Source: CAZWVI01 sp964637165 | GTDB taxonomy: Bacteria > Planctomycetota > UBA1135 | Direction: 5' to 3' | DNA length: 64,000 nt | Assembly (NCBI GenBank): GCA_964637165.1 | Contig: CAZWVI010000008.1 | Location: 22,595 to 86,594 of the forward strand | Shown: piece by piece, positions 8,246 through 15,780 of the stretch | Layout of the letters: each line of letters opens with the position of its first letter | Numbering within the stretch: position 1 is the first letter of the stretch | The notes under the pieces: model-generated | Told to the model about the DNA's origin: nothing | Databases searched by the model: none | What the model saw: only the letters and a program-made list of their open reading frames with translations | Translations under genes and position numbers: made by a program

Positions 8246-8758
8246 TTAGCGCTTAACCCACTGGAATGCACGACGTGCACCGCGTAGACCGTACTTCTTA
8301 CGTTCAACCATTCGTGGGTCGCGAGTAAGGTGATTGGTTCCGCGAAGCGCGACCAAACAATCCGGGTACATTTTCAATAATGCACGCGCAACACCAAGAC
8401 GCACGGCACCAGCTTGACCGGTGATACCGCCGCCGTGAACTTTCACGAAGATGTCTACTTTTTTATGAACATTCAAGGTGCGCAATGGACCATAAATTGA
8501 ATTCTGGTCAATCAGACGTGGGAAGAATTCCTCATAATCGCGATTGTTGACTGTGCACTGTCCACTACCGGGACGAATACGGACACGAGCGACAGATGTC
8601 TTACGACGACCAGTACCCCAGTGGTACTCCTTGTCGCCAAGCTCGGTAATCCGAGCAATCGGGTCAATTTGAGGCTCCTCAACTTCTTCAACCGCAGCCG
8701 CCAAAGCAGCTCCAATCTCGTTAAGGTCCTCTACGGGGGCGTTGTTATTGTCTTCCAT
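8246..8758 (-). CDS. rpsI: 30S ribosomal protein S9 with an N-terminal extension
   Basis: The conserved S9 body starts near residue 46 (YHWGTGRRKTSVARVRIRPG) and includes the glycine-rich GGGITGQAGAVRLGVARAL and a C-terminal RGARRAFQWVKR. The final Lys-Arg reaches into the decoding P site in known ribosomes. Its 170 residues exceed the usual 130. The extra 40 or so residues are acidic and Ala-rich (EEVEEPQIDPIARITELG), so they are probably disordered. S9 is a structural component of the small-subunit head. The gene follows rplM after 12 bases, the standard L13-S9 operon order. No Shine-Dalgarno sequence is visible, which fits translation by coupling or reinitiation. Confidence 0.97.
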   Translation of the reverse strand: MEDNNNAPVEDLNEIGAALAAAVEEVEEPQIDPIARITELGDKEYHWGTGRRKTSVARVRIRPGSGQCTVNNRDYEEFFPRLIDQNSIYGPLRTLNVHKKVDIFVKVHGGGITGQAGAVRLGVARALLKMYPDCLVALRGTNHLTRDPRMVERKKYGLRGARRAFQWVKR

Positions 8759-8770
8759 GTTCTAAATGAA

Positions 8771-9211
8771 CTAGCTGAGCTTTTCGAAATTAGCTGGCTG
8801 TTGGGCGCCGTGCGGATGCTCGGTGCCAGTGTAAATCTTCAACCGCTTCAACATTGTGCGGCCAAGAATTGTTTTGGGGAGCATGCGTTGAACCGCCTTG
8901 CGAATAATTCGCTCAGGGTGTTCCTCCATGATGCGGGCGTAAGGCTCCTCAATTCGGCCACCTGGGTAACCAGAGTAGCGGGCGTAGGTTTTTTGTTCGG
9001 CCTTGTTGCCGGTAACGCGAACCTTCTCGCAATTGACAACCACAACCCCATCGCCACAATCTAAATGTGGTGACCAAGTTGGGCGGTGCTTGCCCATCAG
9101 CATGACGGCAATGTCGCGGGCGATTCGGCCAAGAATTTGACCTTCGGCGTCGACCAGTTGCCACTGGCGATCGACTTCCTGCGCGGTTAAGTGTGTGGTG
9201 CGTGGACGCAT
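8771..9211 (-). CDS. rplM: 50S ribosomal protein L13
   Basis: A 146-residue L13 of normal length with WQLVDAEGQILGRIARDIA, HLDCGDGVVVVNCEKVRVTG, KTYARYSGYPGG and KAVQRMLPKTILGRTMLKRL. It is an early-assembly protein that binds 23S rRNA. The gene opens the rplM-rpsI operon. Unlike most genes here it has a strong Shine-Dalgarno sequence, GGAGG (complement of 9221-9225), 9 nt before the ATG, and a near-consensus promoter at 9268-9297. Confidence 0.97.
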   Translation of the reverse strand: MRPRTTHLTAQEVDRQWQLVDAEGQILGRIARDIAVMLMGKHRPTWSPHLDCGDGVVVVNCEKVRVTGNKAEQKTYARYSGYPGGRIEEPYARIMEEHPERIIRKAVQRMLPKTILGRTMLKRLKIYTGTEHPHGAQQPANFEKLS

Positions 9212-9267
9212 GACAGTTTTCCTCCGTGCTTGAATCCATGGGTCGGACCAAGCGAAAACGGCCGCAC

Positions 9268-9297
9268 AGTGTAGTCTCTACTAGCGATTGCCGTCAA
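9268..9297 (-). promoter_or_regulatory. Promoter of rplM-rpsI
   Basis: On the minus strand TTGACG (9297-9292), an 18-base spacer and TACACT (9273-9268) form a near-consensus housekeeping promoter. Transcription should begin near 9261, giving a leader of about 50 nt that holds the GGAGG. The -35 box lies inside the last codons of the upstream gene. Confidence 0.7.
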
Positions 9298-10261
9298 GCA
9301 CTTGCTGCGGCAATCGGTAAAGAGTTTGCTCATTTACCAAGAGCCAACTTGACTTAGGGGCAATACCAGTTTCCCCACTCGCCCACCAGCGCAGCTCGGC
9401 CTCGACCCAATCAGGGCTATCAGCCCCCTCAAAATCAGCTGGCACCCCCCCATTCAGGATTAAGCTAGGCGCTCCAAATGTTTTGCTTGTAAGCACTTGA
9501 GGAGCATCAAGTAGTTCCACTGTGGCCCCATCATCAAGATTCACATCAATCCTCCAGGCACGCTCTGAATCGTGAAAAAACACCACCCAATCACTGCTCG
9601 GCGCTATCAAAAAGTATCCCAAAATAGCCGGGGCGAATTTCGTCAGCGAGGATCTTAATTTTGAGTCGCGCAACATTAGAGAGATGAGCGCCATAAAGCT
9701 CAATAATAGTGCCCGATTATGCAAGCTTGAGCCTCCAAGCAAAGACGGGCGCGCGGGCAAGGGTGGTCTCCAAGCAGGGAGCTCGCTGAGATCACCTCCA
9801 ATCTGAGTAAAGAGTAACTGTTCGGGGGCAGAAACTCCCGCCGCCGTAAATGGTCCATACTCATTTATCGCCTCCCAGCGACCGTCACCAGCCAATCCGA
9901 CAATAAAAGCCAATAGACTTGGCCCTAGCAATATCACCACAAAACCACGTTTAGCCAAATCCTGAGCAGCCGCAGTGCGCGGTAATAACCAGCAAAGAGC
10001 CGCCAGGACTAGAATCGCCGAGCATGTCAGTAGATCGGTATCTGGGCGCAGTTGTCGAAAGAGCAAAAGCGGCGCCAAAAAGCGTCCCGCAAAACTTGCC
10101 AAGCTTTCCCATGAAAAGGAGTTTGCGGTATTTCGCGAGGCCAGCACATCCCAGCACAAGGCCAGCAAAAGTGCCCGCGTCGGATTCACCTCGGCCAAAA
10201 ACATGCACGACAACCACGGAAGCAAAGCCCCCAGCCGGCCTGCAATGTTGCACCGCGTCAC
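9281..10261 (-). CDS. Polytopic membrane protein of unknown function next to ftsQ
   Basis: A 326-residue protein starting at a GTG that overlaps the ftsQ-like stop codon by one base (TAGTG). Hydrophobic segments are at about residues 28-40, 58-66, 80-92, 104-122, 184-196 and 208-219. The C-terminal 100 residues are hydrophilic (DWVVFFHDSERAWRIDVNLD, ELRWWASGETG) and probably form a domain outside the membrane. I recognise no family. Tight coupling to an FtsQ-like gene suggests a link to cell division or envelope growth, but this rests on context alone. The rplM promoter overlaps its 3' end. Confidence 0.6.
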   Translation of the reverse strand: MTRCNIAGRLGALLPWLSCMFLAEVNPTRALLLALCWDVLASRNTANSFSWESLASFAGRFLAPLLLFRQLRPDTDLLTCSAILVLAALCWLLPRTAAAQDLAKRGFVVILLGPSLLAFIVGLAGDGRWEAINEYGPFTAAGVSAPEQLLFTQIGGDLSELPAWRPPLPARPSLLGGSSLHNRALLLSFMALISLMLRDSKLRSSLTKFAPAILGYFLIAPSSDWVVFFHDSERAWRIDVNLDDGATVELLDAPQVLTSKTFGAPSLILNGGVPADFEGADSPDWVEAELRWWASGETGIAPKSSWLLVNEQTLYRLPQQVLDGNR

Positions 10262-11124
10262 TACTGTTCAGCTATTTCTGGCATCGAGTCCAAGGGCATC
10301 AAATCCCCTGCTGGACTAAACAAACGCACTTTCGGGGTATGCAAATGGACTTGCCCCAATCCGTCAAGATTTGGATAGTCAGTCATCACAATTTTTAAGC
10401 GGCGGACCTTTTGGTCGATGGATAAAGCCAGCGGGTCAGCGGCATAAATACTGCGACCCCACAAGATGCGCTTGCCATCGCGAGTAACGAAGGCCAAGGC
10501 CGGAGCCACCCCTGGGCTTTGCCGCGGGTAGCCGGGCATGCGCTCAATCGCCACCAAATCCAAATTGAAATTTTTCTTTATCGCACGAAACTCGTCATGC
10601 GCCAAAAGTGCCGACTGCACTAACGGGTCCGCAATCCGTTTGCCAGGCTTTGGCAAGCTGGCGTCGTCCTCTAACAAAATGAGCGGCATTTGCGCCAGAG
10701 CCTTGCTCGGCAGGCCAGCTGGGATAATGAAACCCTTGGCACTAACTGCATGATTTTGGCCTTGCCAACGCACCATTGCCAATGGTCGCCGCGGCTGAAA
10801 CTCGACGCGGATTCCATCCGGCAAGTGGAGTGCCACCTGAACACTCAATGGGTCAATCCATGGGAGTTGATTAATTGCCGCGCGCGCCACTGATAAAGCA
10901 TTGGGGTCGAGCAGGGGTACTTCCCCTTGCGCGCTCAATACCTGATCCAATTGTTTGCGCCACTTTGCGCTGAGGTCCACCGGTAGCGAGTCCACTCGGT
11001 AATTTGCCATATCGCGAAGTTCGGCAGCATCGAGACGGTCACCAAACATATTGGTAGCCGACCAACCGAGCCAGAGCAGTGCCACCACGGCGAGGGAGAT
11101 GAGGAGGCGTGAATTCATGTCCAT
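10261..11124 (-). CDS. ftsQ: FtsQ/DivIB-like cell-division protein
   Basis: A bitopic protein of 287 residues: a short cytoplasmic tail, one membrane segment (LLISLAVVALLWLGWSA, residues 7-23), then a periplasmic part. QLPWIDPLSVQVALHLPDGI, VEFQPRRPLAMVRWQG and AVSAKGFIIPAG follow the FtsQ pattern LPWVxxAxVxRxWPxxLxVxVxExxPxAxW...DxxGxxF, which spans the POTRA and beta domains. FtsQ scaffolds FtsB and FtsL in the divisome. Sequence identity is loose, so this is a family-level call. The start is ATG 11124 or the in-frame ATG 11118. The latter lies 6 nt after an AACTAT hexamer. It is divergent from the helicase gene. Confidence 0.7.
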   Translation of the reverse strand: MDMNSRLLISLAVVALLWLGWSATNMFGDRLDAAELRDMANYRVDSLPVDLSAKWRKQLDQVLSAQGEVPLLDPNALSVARAAINQLPWIDPLSVQVALHLPDGIRVEFQPRRPLAMVRWQGQNHAVSAKGFIIPAGLPSKALAQMPLILLEDDASLPKPGKRIADPLVQSALLAHDEFRAIKKNFNLDLVAIERMPGYPRQSPGVAPALAFVTRDGKRILWGRSIYAADPLALSIDQKVRRLKIVMTDYPNLDGLGQVHLHTPKVRLFSPAGDLMPLDSMPEIAEQ

Positions 11125-11135
11125 ATAGTTCTACC

Positions 11136-11164
11136 TTGACCAAGCCTGTGATTCCACCGACTAT
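11136..11164 (+). promoter_or_regulatory. Promoter of the helicase gene, leaderless type
   Basis: TTGACC (11136-11141), a 17-base spacer and GACTAT (11159-11164), then only 6 bases before the ATG at 11171. Transcription would begin at or next to the start codon. Confidence 0.55.
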
Positions 11165-11170
11165 GCACAA

Positions 11171-13213
11171 ATGCCAGATGGCACCCCCCGCCAATTCAAG
11201 GGTTACACCCTCTCACCTTTCCAGCAAAAGGCCGCCAACGCACTCGATGCGGGGCGCAATGTTCTAGTTGCCGCCCCAACCGGAGCGGGCAAGACTTTAG
11301 TTGCCGAATATGCAATCCACCGTGCCTTGGAGCGCGGCCAGCGGGCGATTTATACCGCGCCGATCAAAGCCCTCTCCAATCAAAAGTTTCGCGACTTTGT
11401 TGCAGATCCAGAAATTGCAAGTGCTGGATTGATGACTGGCGACATCACCATTAACCAAGGTGCGCGAGTTTTGGTTATGACCACTGAAATTTTGCGCAAC
11501 ACTTTGGCGGAGGCACCCGAAGAATTGGCCGATGTCGGAGCAGTGGTTTTTGACGAAATTCACTACATGGATGACATTGAGCGCGGCTCGGTTTGGGAAG
11601 AGTCGCTAATTTTTCTTGGCGAGGACACTGAGATCGTCGGTTTATCGGCAACGATTGCCAACCTCGGCCAATTCGCTGAATGGTTGCGCCGAGTTCGCGA
11701 ACGCGACATTGATGTTGTTGAGGAACTGAAACGCCCGGTCCCGCTAAAGCATTATTTGTTTCACCCCAAAGCCGGCATCTTTGGCGCTTCACGCTTGAAA
11801 ACTATTTCCAAACGTTTTCACGAACACCGCCGCGACAAGTCTTACAAACGCCGTAACGATCGCGCTTTACTCGACGACTTAATTGAGAACCAGCGCTTAC
11901 CTCTTTTATACTTTTGTTTTTCACGAAAACTTTGTGAGCGCAAATCTTTTCAAGAGGCCAAACATCGCCGCCTCTTAACCAAGTCGGAAGCCAGCAAAGT
12001 TCTCGATGTGTGGAATCAGTCGCGCGAAGAATTCGGCTTCGACGATGAACGCGGAACTCTCTACGACTTAAAATCAATGACCCTACGTGGGGTGGCATCA
12101 CACCACGCCGGCATGCTTCCGCTGCACAAAGAAATGGTTGAACGATTGTTCACCAAAGGGTTGTTAAAACTTTTATACACCACTGAAACTTTTGCAATGG
12201 GAATAAACATGCCGGCGCGTGCGGTAATCTTCGATTCCCTAAAGAAGTTTGATGGAGTTGATTTTGATTACATGAAAACGCGCGACTACTTGCAAATGGC
12301 CGGGCGCGCTGGACGCTTAGGCATGGACGAGATGGGTTTAGTTTATTCGGTACTTGAATTTGATGATGTACTTGATGCGCCAGTCAATCGCATTCACAGT
12401 GGCAAAGTTGAACCAGTGATTTCACGTTTCAACTTAGATTACGCGACCCTGGTTCACCTGCATGGAACGGCTGGCAAAAAGGCCGCGCTAAGTGCTTGGG
12501 AAAAGTCATTTGCGGCCTTTCAAGCGCGCCAACACTCCAAGCAACGCGAAGAAAAAAATCGCAAACGCATGCGTCAGCTGATTAGTAAACGACAAACTTT
12601 TCTTGAGTCGCTTAGCTACATTGGCGGAGAACGTGAAATTAAATCTCGCGGGCATCTATGTCTAGGATTACATGGCTATGAAATTCAGCTTACTGAACTT
12701 TTGTTCGAGGGCATTCTCGACAAAGCCGACCCACCTAGCTTGTGCGGTTTGATTGCGGGAGTTATTCACGAAAGTCGCCGCCGCGAAGAATTTGACCGCA
12801 GAGCACTACGCCCACTGCAAGGACTTCTTAAGGAAGCTACGCGGGCGATTAATTATGCCATCGAAATGGAGCAGGCGGCCGGCTTGCCGCCAAGCTTAAA
12901 AAACATAGACCAAGGCATGGTGCCGGCGATTTACAAATACGCCCTCGGAGAAGAGTTTGAAGATGTCGGACGCTACACCAACGCCGCCCCCGGAGATTTC
13001 GTGAGAGTGGCGCGCATGGTGGTTCAATACTTACGCCACTTACACAAAGCTTGCCACAAAAACGGATTTGAAGAGCTTGCGGGGCGTTTTATGAAAGCCG
13101 CCGATTTAATCTATCGGGGTCCAGTTGACGTACGCGCAGAGCTGGGACTCAGCTCAGAGGCACCTGATGCTTTGGCAGACAAATTTGCCAACACGAACGA
13201 AGATTCAAAGTAA
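11171..13213 (+). CDS. Ski2-like superfamily 2 RNA helicase
   Basis: A 680-residue DExH helicase. Motif I (Walker A) is APTGAGKT at residues 35-42, motif Ia TAPIKALSNQKFRDF, motif II DEIH near residue 127, motif III GLSATIAN, and motifs IV-VI include HHAGMLPLHKEMVERLF, LLYTTETFAMGINMPA and QMAGRAGRLGMDEMG. This set, with the helical C-terminal DSHCT-like region (GYEIQLTELLFEGILD, KNIDQGMVPAIYKYALGE), matches the Ski2/Mtr4/HelY group of 3'-5' RNA helicases. In bacteria these are thought to act in RNA turnover or ribosome maintenance, but the substrates are poorly known. It is shorter than eukaryotic Ski2 because it lacks the arch domain. The gene appears monocistronic. Confidence 0.9.
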   Translation: MPDGTPRQFKGYTLSPFQQKAANALDAGRNVLVAAPTGAGKTLVAEYAIHRALERGQRAIYTAPIKALSNQKFRDFVADPEIASAGLMTGDITINQGARVLVMTTEILRNTLAEAPEELADVGAVVFDEIHYMDDIERGSVWEESLIFLGEDTEIVGLSATIANLGQFAEWLRRVRERDIDVVEELKRPVPLKHYLFHPKAGIFGASRLKTISKRFHEHRRDKSYKRRNDRALLDDLIENQRLPLLYFCFSRKLCERKSFQEAKHRRLLTKSEASKVLDVWNQSREEFGFDDERGTLYDLKSMTLRGVASHHAGMLPLHKEMVERLFTKGLLKLLYTTETFAMGINMPARAVIFDSLKKFDGVDFDYMKTRDYLQMAGRAGRLGMDEMGLVYSVLEFDDVLDAPVNRIHSGKVEPVISRFNLDYATLVHLHGTAGKKAALSAWEKSFAAFQARQHSKQREEKNRKRMRQLISKRQTFLESLSYIGGEREIKSRGHLCLGLHGYEIQLTELLFEGILDKADPPSLCGLIAGVIHESRRREEFDRRALRPLQGLLKEATRAINYAIEMEQAAGLPPSLKNIDQGMVPAIYKYALGEEFEDVGRYTNAAPGDFVRVARMVVQYLRHLHKACHKNGFEELAGRFMKAADLIYRGPVDVRAELGLSSEAPDALADKFANTNEDSK

Positions 13214-13275
13214 GGATAGAATCCCCCCCTTAAGCCTTGGAGTCATCCAAGCTTAATAACCACACTCAAAAAAAC

Positions 13276-14451
13276 ATGATTACTGCAGCACTACTAATCG
13301 CGGCCCCGCTCCTCCAAGAGCCGGTCCCGGAACTTAGCCCCGCCCAGAAGTACTTCGCCGTAATCGAGGCGAAACTGGACAAGGCTCCCGCTCTACACCT
13401 GACCGCCACGGCTGACATGTCGATGGCGATGGGTGAAGAGTTAATGCCAATGGGCACTCTCAATTTCGACATACACTTCGCCCGCCCATTAAATGGCTGG
13501 GGTGAAGTTTCTGGAGAAATTAATTTCATGGGAATGCAAGAAGAAAGATCTCAAGGACTTTTACTCGATGGTAAAAAGATTTGGGCGGCCGACCACAAGC
13601 AACAATCCTTAATGGAAATCGGCAGTGATCTTGCTGAACTTGGCCAAGATATGCCAGGACTTGATTTTGCTGCGTGGTGGATGGGCCAAAAACCTAGTGC
13701 CGATTCGCTGTCATTAATTAGCGATGAGAAAGAACACCCAGGTCTAACTGGTTTACAAATTGATGACTTTGAAATGACCACGGTCACCTGGTTCAACGAG
13801 AAGGGAATCCCGCAAAGTTCTGAAGTCACGCCTAATGAAGGTGGCATGACCCCTTCATTTAGCGTTACTTACAATTCAGTTGAATTACCAGCGAAGATAA
13901 AACTCGAGGAATACAAAGTTGAAATGCCCGAAGATTACACCGTAATCACTATAGAAGAGATGATGGCTGAAACGGGCTACACCGATGGCATGGATGAAGA
14001 TAGCCTGGAGGACAGTTTGCTAAGTGTTGGCGCTGATGCTCCCGATGTAACATTCATTGGCATGGACGACGTTGAAGTAAAACTTTCCGCTTACCGCGGC
14101 AAGACTGTGTTATTGAACTTTTGGTTTTACCACTGAGGTGGTTGTCGTGACGAGATGCCCAATCTCGATAGCTTCTGGTCAGAAGTTAATGAATCACGGG
14201 ACGATGTCGTTGTACTTTGCGTAAACATTGGTGACAGCAAAGATGTAATTACTGACTGGTGGAAGAAGGAGAAATTCTCTCTTACCGCCATGCGCCAAAA
14301 TGACGACGCAGTTTCCGCAGCCTTCAATGTTGAATTGTACCCAACTAACTACGTTGTGGGACCGGACGGCAAAGTGCTTTACCGTAAAGTCGGCTACGAG
14401 GAAGGTGAAATTCGCGCAATTATCAACGAAGATAAAAGCGAGGACTTTTAA
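13276..14451 (+). CDS. Probable selenoprotein: LolA-like domain fused to a TlpA-like redoxin (UGGC)
   Basis: The reading frame has one TGA at 14134-14136 and continues open to the TAA at 14449-14451. Read through as selenocysteine it gives a 391-residue protein. Residues 1-15 look like a signal peptide, 20-230 resemble the LolA/DUF2092-type lipid-binding fold, and 250-391 are a TlpA/AhpC-like redoxin (GADAPDVTFIGMDDVEVKLS, GKTVLLNFWFYH, then the TGA, then GGCRDEMPNLDSFW, later LYPTNYVVGPDGKVLYRKVG). Aligned with FWATWCGPCRAEMPDL of ordinary TlpA, the TGA falls exactly on the first redox Cys, giving U287-G-G-C290. A nonsense mutation of TGT or TGC is the alternative. The start is ATG 13276. 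An upstream TTG at 13237 is less likely. TAGAAT at 13217-13222 is a weak promoter candidate. The next gene follows after 3 bases. Confidence 0.85.
14151..14167 (+). promoter_or_regulatory. Candidate bacterial SECIS hairpin 1
   Basis: CGAGAT (14151-14156), loop GCCCA, ATCTCG (14162-14167): a perfect 6-bp stem whose loop starts with G and lies 20 nt after the TGA. This is within the 16-37 nt range described for bacterial SECIS elements. Confidence 0.5.
14169..14188 (+). promoter_or_regulatory. Candidate bacterial SECIS hairpin 2 (GGUC loop)
   Basis: An 8-bp stem (TAGCTTCT with AGAAGTTA, one G-U pair) closes a GGTC tetraloop (14177-14180), the same loop core as the E. coli fdhF SECIS. It starts 40 nt after the TGA, slightly beyond the usual range, so it is an alternative or auxiliary element. 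Confidence 0.35.
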
Positions 14452-14454
14452 GTA

Positions 14455-15261
14455 ATGCTGGTGGCGGCTGTTGTCTTGAGTTTGGTGTTTCAAGCACCCG
14501 ACACTAAGCCGGCAGCCGCCACTTCTAACGCACCCGCCCCTATCCAAATTCCCAGCGAGGCTTGGGATAAATTAATGAGTCGTTATGCTCAGGCGAATGT
14601 GCTGGAAGCACGCATTGTTTTAAAGAGTTTTCTGCCGGATAAAGAGCTCAAACAAAAACGTTTAGTTCAAACTACCATTGTTAATATTTCGGCCGCGCAG
14701 AAAAACTATGGGCAAATTCAGATGCGCAGTAAGTTCTCCATGCATCAAGATGGTCACTGGGTAGATCACGAATCTTCCGTAGGACTTATCGGCGACGGCA
14801 ACAATGTTTACTTCTTCGATGGCTTAGCGAAAAACATTTGGGAAACTGGCAAGAGCTGGCAAGAACAGGTGGGTTCCCTCCCAGACTTACAAACGATAAA
14901 AGCTTGGGCCGACATTGAGACCCTCGACTCCGAGAAAATCCGTTGGGCGACAGACTTAACCCGTGGCAGATGGCGCGGACTTAGTTTTGACAAACCCTAC
15001 TACCGCCACGTTTATTGGCTGGACCATCAACAAAAGCTGCGGATGTCAGAAATGATTCCAATTGGTCTAGCGGCGGACAGTTTACCTCACTTAATTGTCG
15101 AATATGTTTGGACTGACTTAAAACAAGTTGAATCCGCAACACTTAAAAGTTATTCAGCTAAACTGCCTAAAGAATATCAGTTATTAGAAACTCCCGGAAC
15201 ACCTATATCACGCGCGCTTAAACCAGCGCCTAACCCAAAGACGACTCCGCCTAAGGAGTAA
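14455..15261 (+). CDS. Secreted LolA-like domain protein, partner of the selenoprotein
   Basis: A 268-residue exported protein with a hydrophobic N-terminus (MLVAAVVLSLVFQ), a Pro/Ala-rich linker and then a beta-rich domain: LEARIVLKSFLP, YGQIQMRSKFSM, SSVGLIGDGNNVYFFDG and RHVYWLDHQQKLRMSEM. This resembles the first domain of the preceding gene (a dose of beta strands, a GDG/LDGK turn and a WW-type segment) and the DUF2092/LolA-like fold, which is an inference from pattern only. It has no redoxin part. Position three bases after the selenoprotein stop implies one operon and probably a joint periplasmic role. The tail is a Pro-rich, probably disordered segment (PAPNPKTTPPKE). Confidence 0.6.
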   Translation: MLVAAVVLSLVFQAPDTKPAAATSNAPAPIQIPSEAWDKLMSRYAQANVLEARIVLKSFLPDKELKQKRLVQTTIVNISAAQKNYGQIQMRSKFSMHQDGHWVDHESSVGLIGDGNNVYFFDGLAKNIWETGKSWQEQVGSLPDLQTIKAWADIETLDSEKIRWATDLTRGRWRGLSFDKPYYRHVYWLDHQQKLRMSEMIPIGLAADSLPHLIVEYVWTDLKQVESATLKSYSAKLPKEYQLLETPGTPISRALKPAPNPKTTPPKE

Positions 15262-15291
15262 TTTGCAGCAAAGCCAGAAGGCCTCGCCCAA

Positions 15292-15780
15292 TCAGCTTCT
15301 ACACGACCTGGCTACCGCAGCGCGAATCACCTGTTCCTGCTTAGCATAGGCGGTACATAGGCGCTTAGGGTCCGGATAGTAACCAACTCGAAACAAATCG
15401 AGGCGGTCTGCATCCCAACAAATCTGCACCTCCAGAGGTGCTTCAGTAAACCCATCACTGTGATGTCGACAAGCAAAGGTAAGCAAGTCAAATTCTTCAT
15501 TGCTCATCGGCAACAAGTCCAATGCGCGTAATTTTAATGCGAACTCGGCCGCGTCAGGCCCGTGTTGATAATCGACATCATCATTAGTTCTGCAGCTATC
15601 GTGCACAAATGCAAAGTATGACGGAACGAGTGGGTTTGCACCCTCAGCATTAGCGATACGAATTCCATTGGCATAAACTCGTCCCCAATGTCGCGGCCCA
15701 TGCAACCCATTCAAGTCCAGCACAAAATGTTGGCGGCAGTAATCCAACAATGGTCGCAAAGCAGGAATTCTATTGGCCAT
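15292..15780 (-). CDS. HD-domain phosphohydrolase
   Basis: A 162-residue protein. The HD superfamily metal ligands are visible in order: GLHGPRHWGRVY (H), FAFVHDSCR (the HD doublet), RHHSDGF and WDADRLDLFRVGY (final D). Such domains hydrolyse phosphate esters, often of nucleotides; the substrate is not predictable here. I choose the ATG at 15780 (MANRIPALRPLLDY) over an upstream start at 15804. It overlaps the end of the gamma-glutamylcyclotransferase-like gene by 11 bp, so the two are expressed together. Confidence 0.75.
   Translation of the reverse strand: MANRIPALRPLLDYCRQHFVLDLNGLHGPRHWGRVYANGIRIANAEGANPLVPSYFAFVHDSCRTNDDVDYQHGPDAAEFALKLRALDLLPMSNEEFDLLTFACRHHSDGFTEAPLEVQICWDADRLDLFRVGYYPDPKRLCTAYAKQEQVIRAAVARSCRS

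Noticed and set aside
13237..14136. Gene ending at the TGA at 14134 plus a separate gene from ATG 14155
   Set aside because: Splitting would break a redoxin domain exactly at its active site, with each half incomplete. The frame is unbroken apart from the TGA, so a single selenoprotein is more likely.
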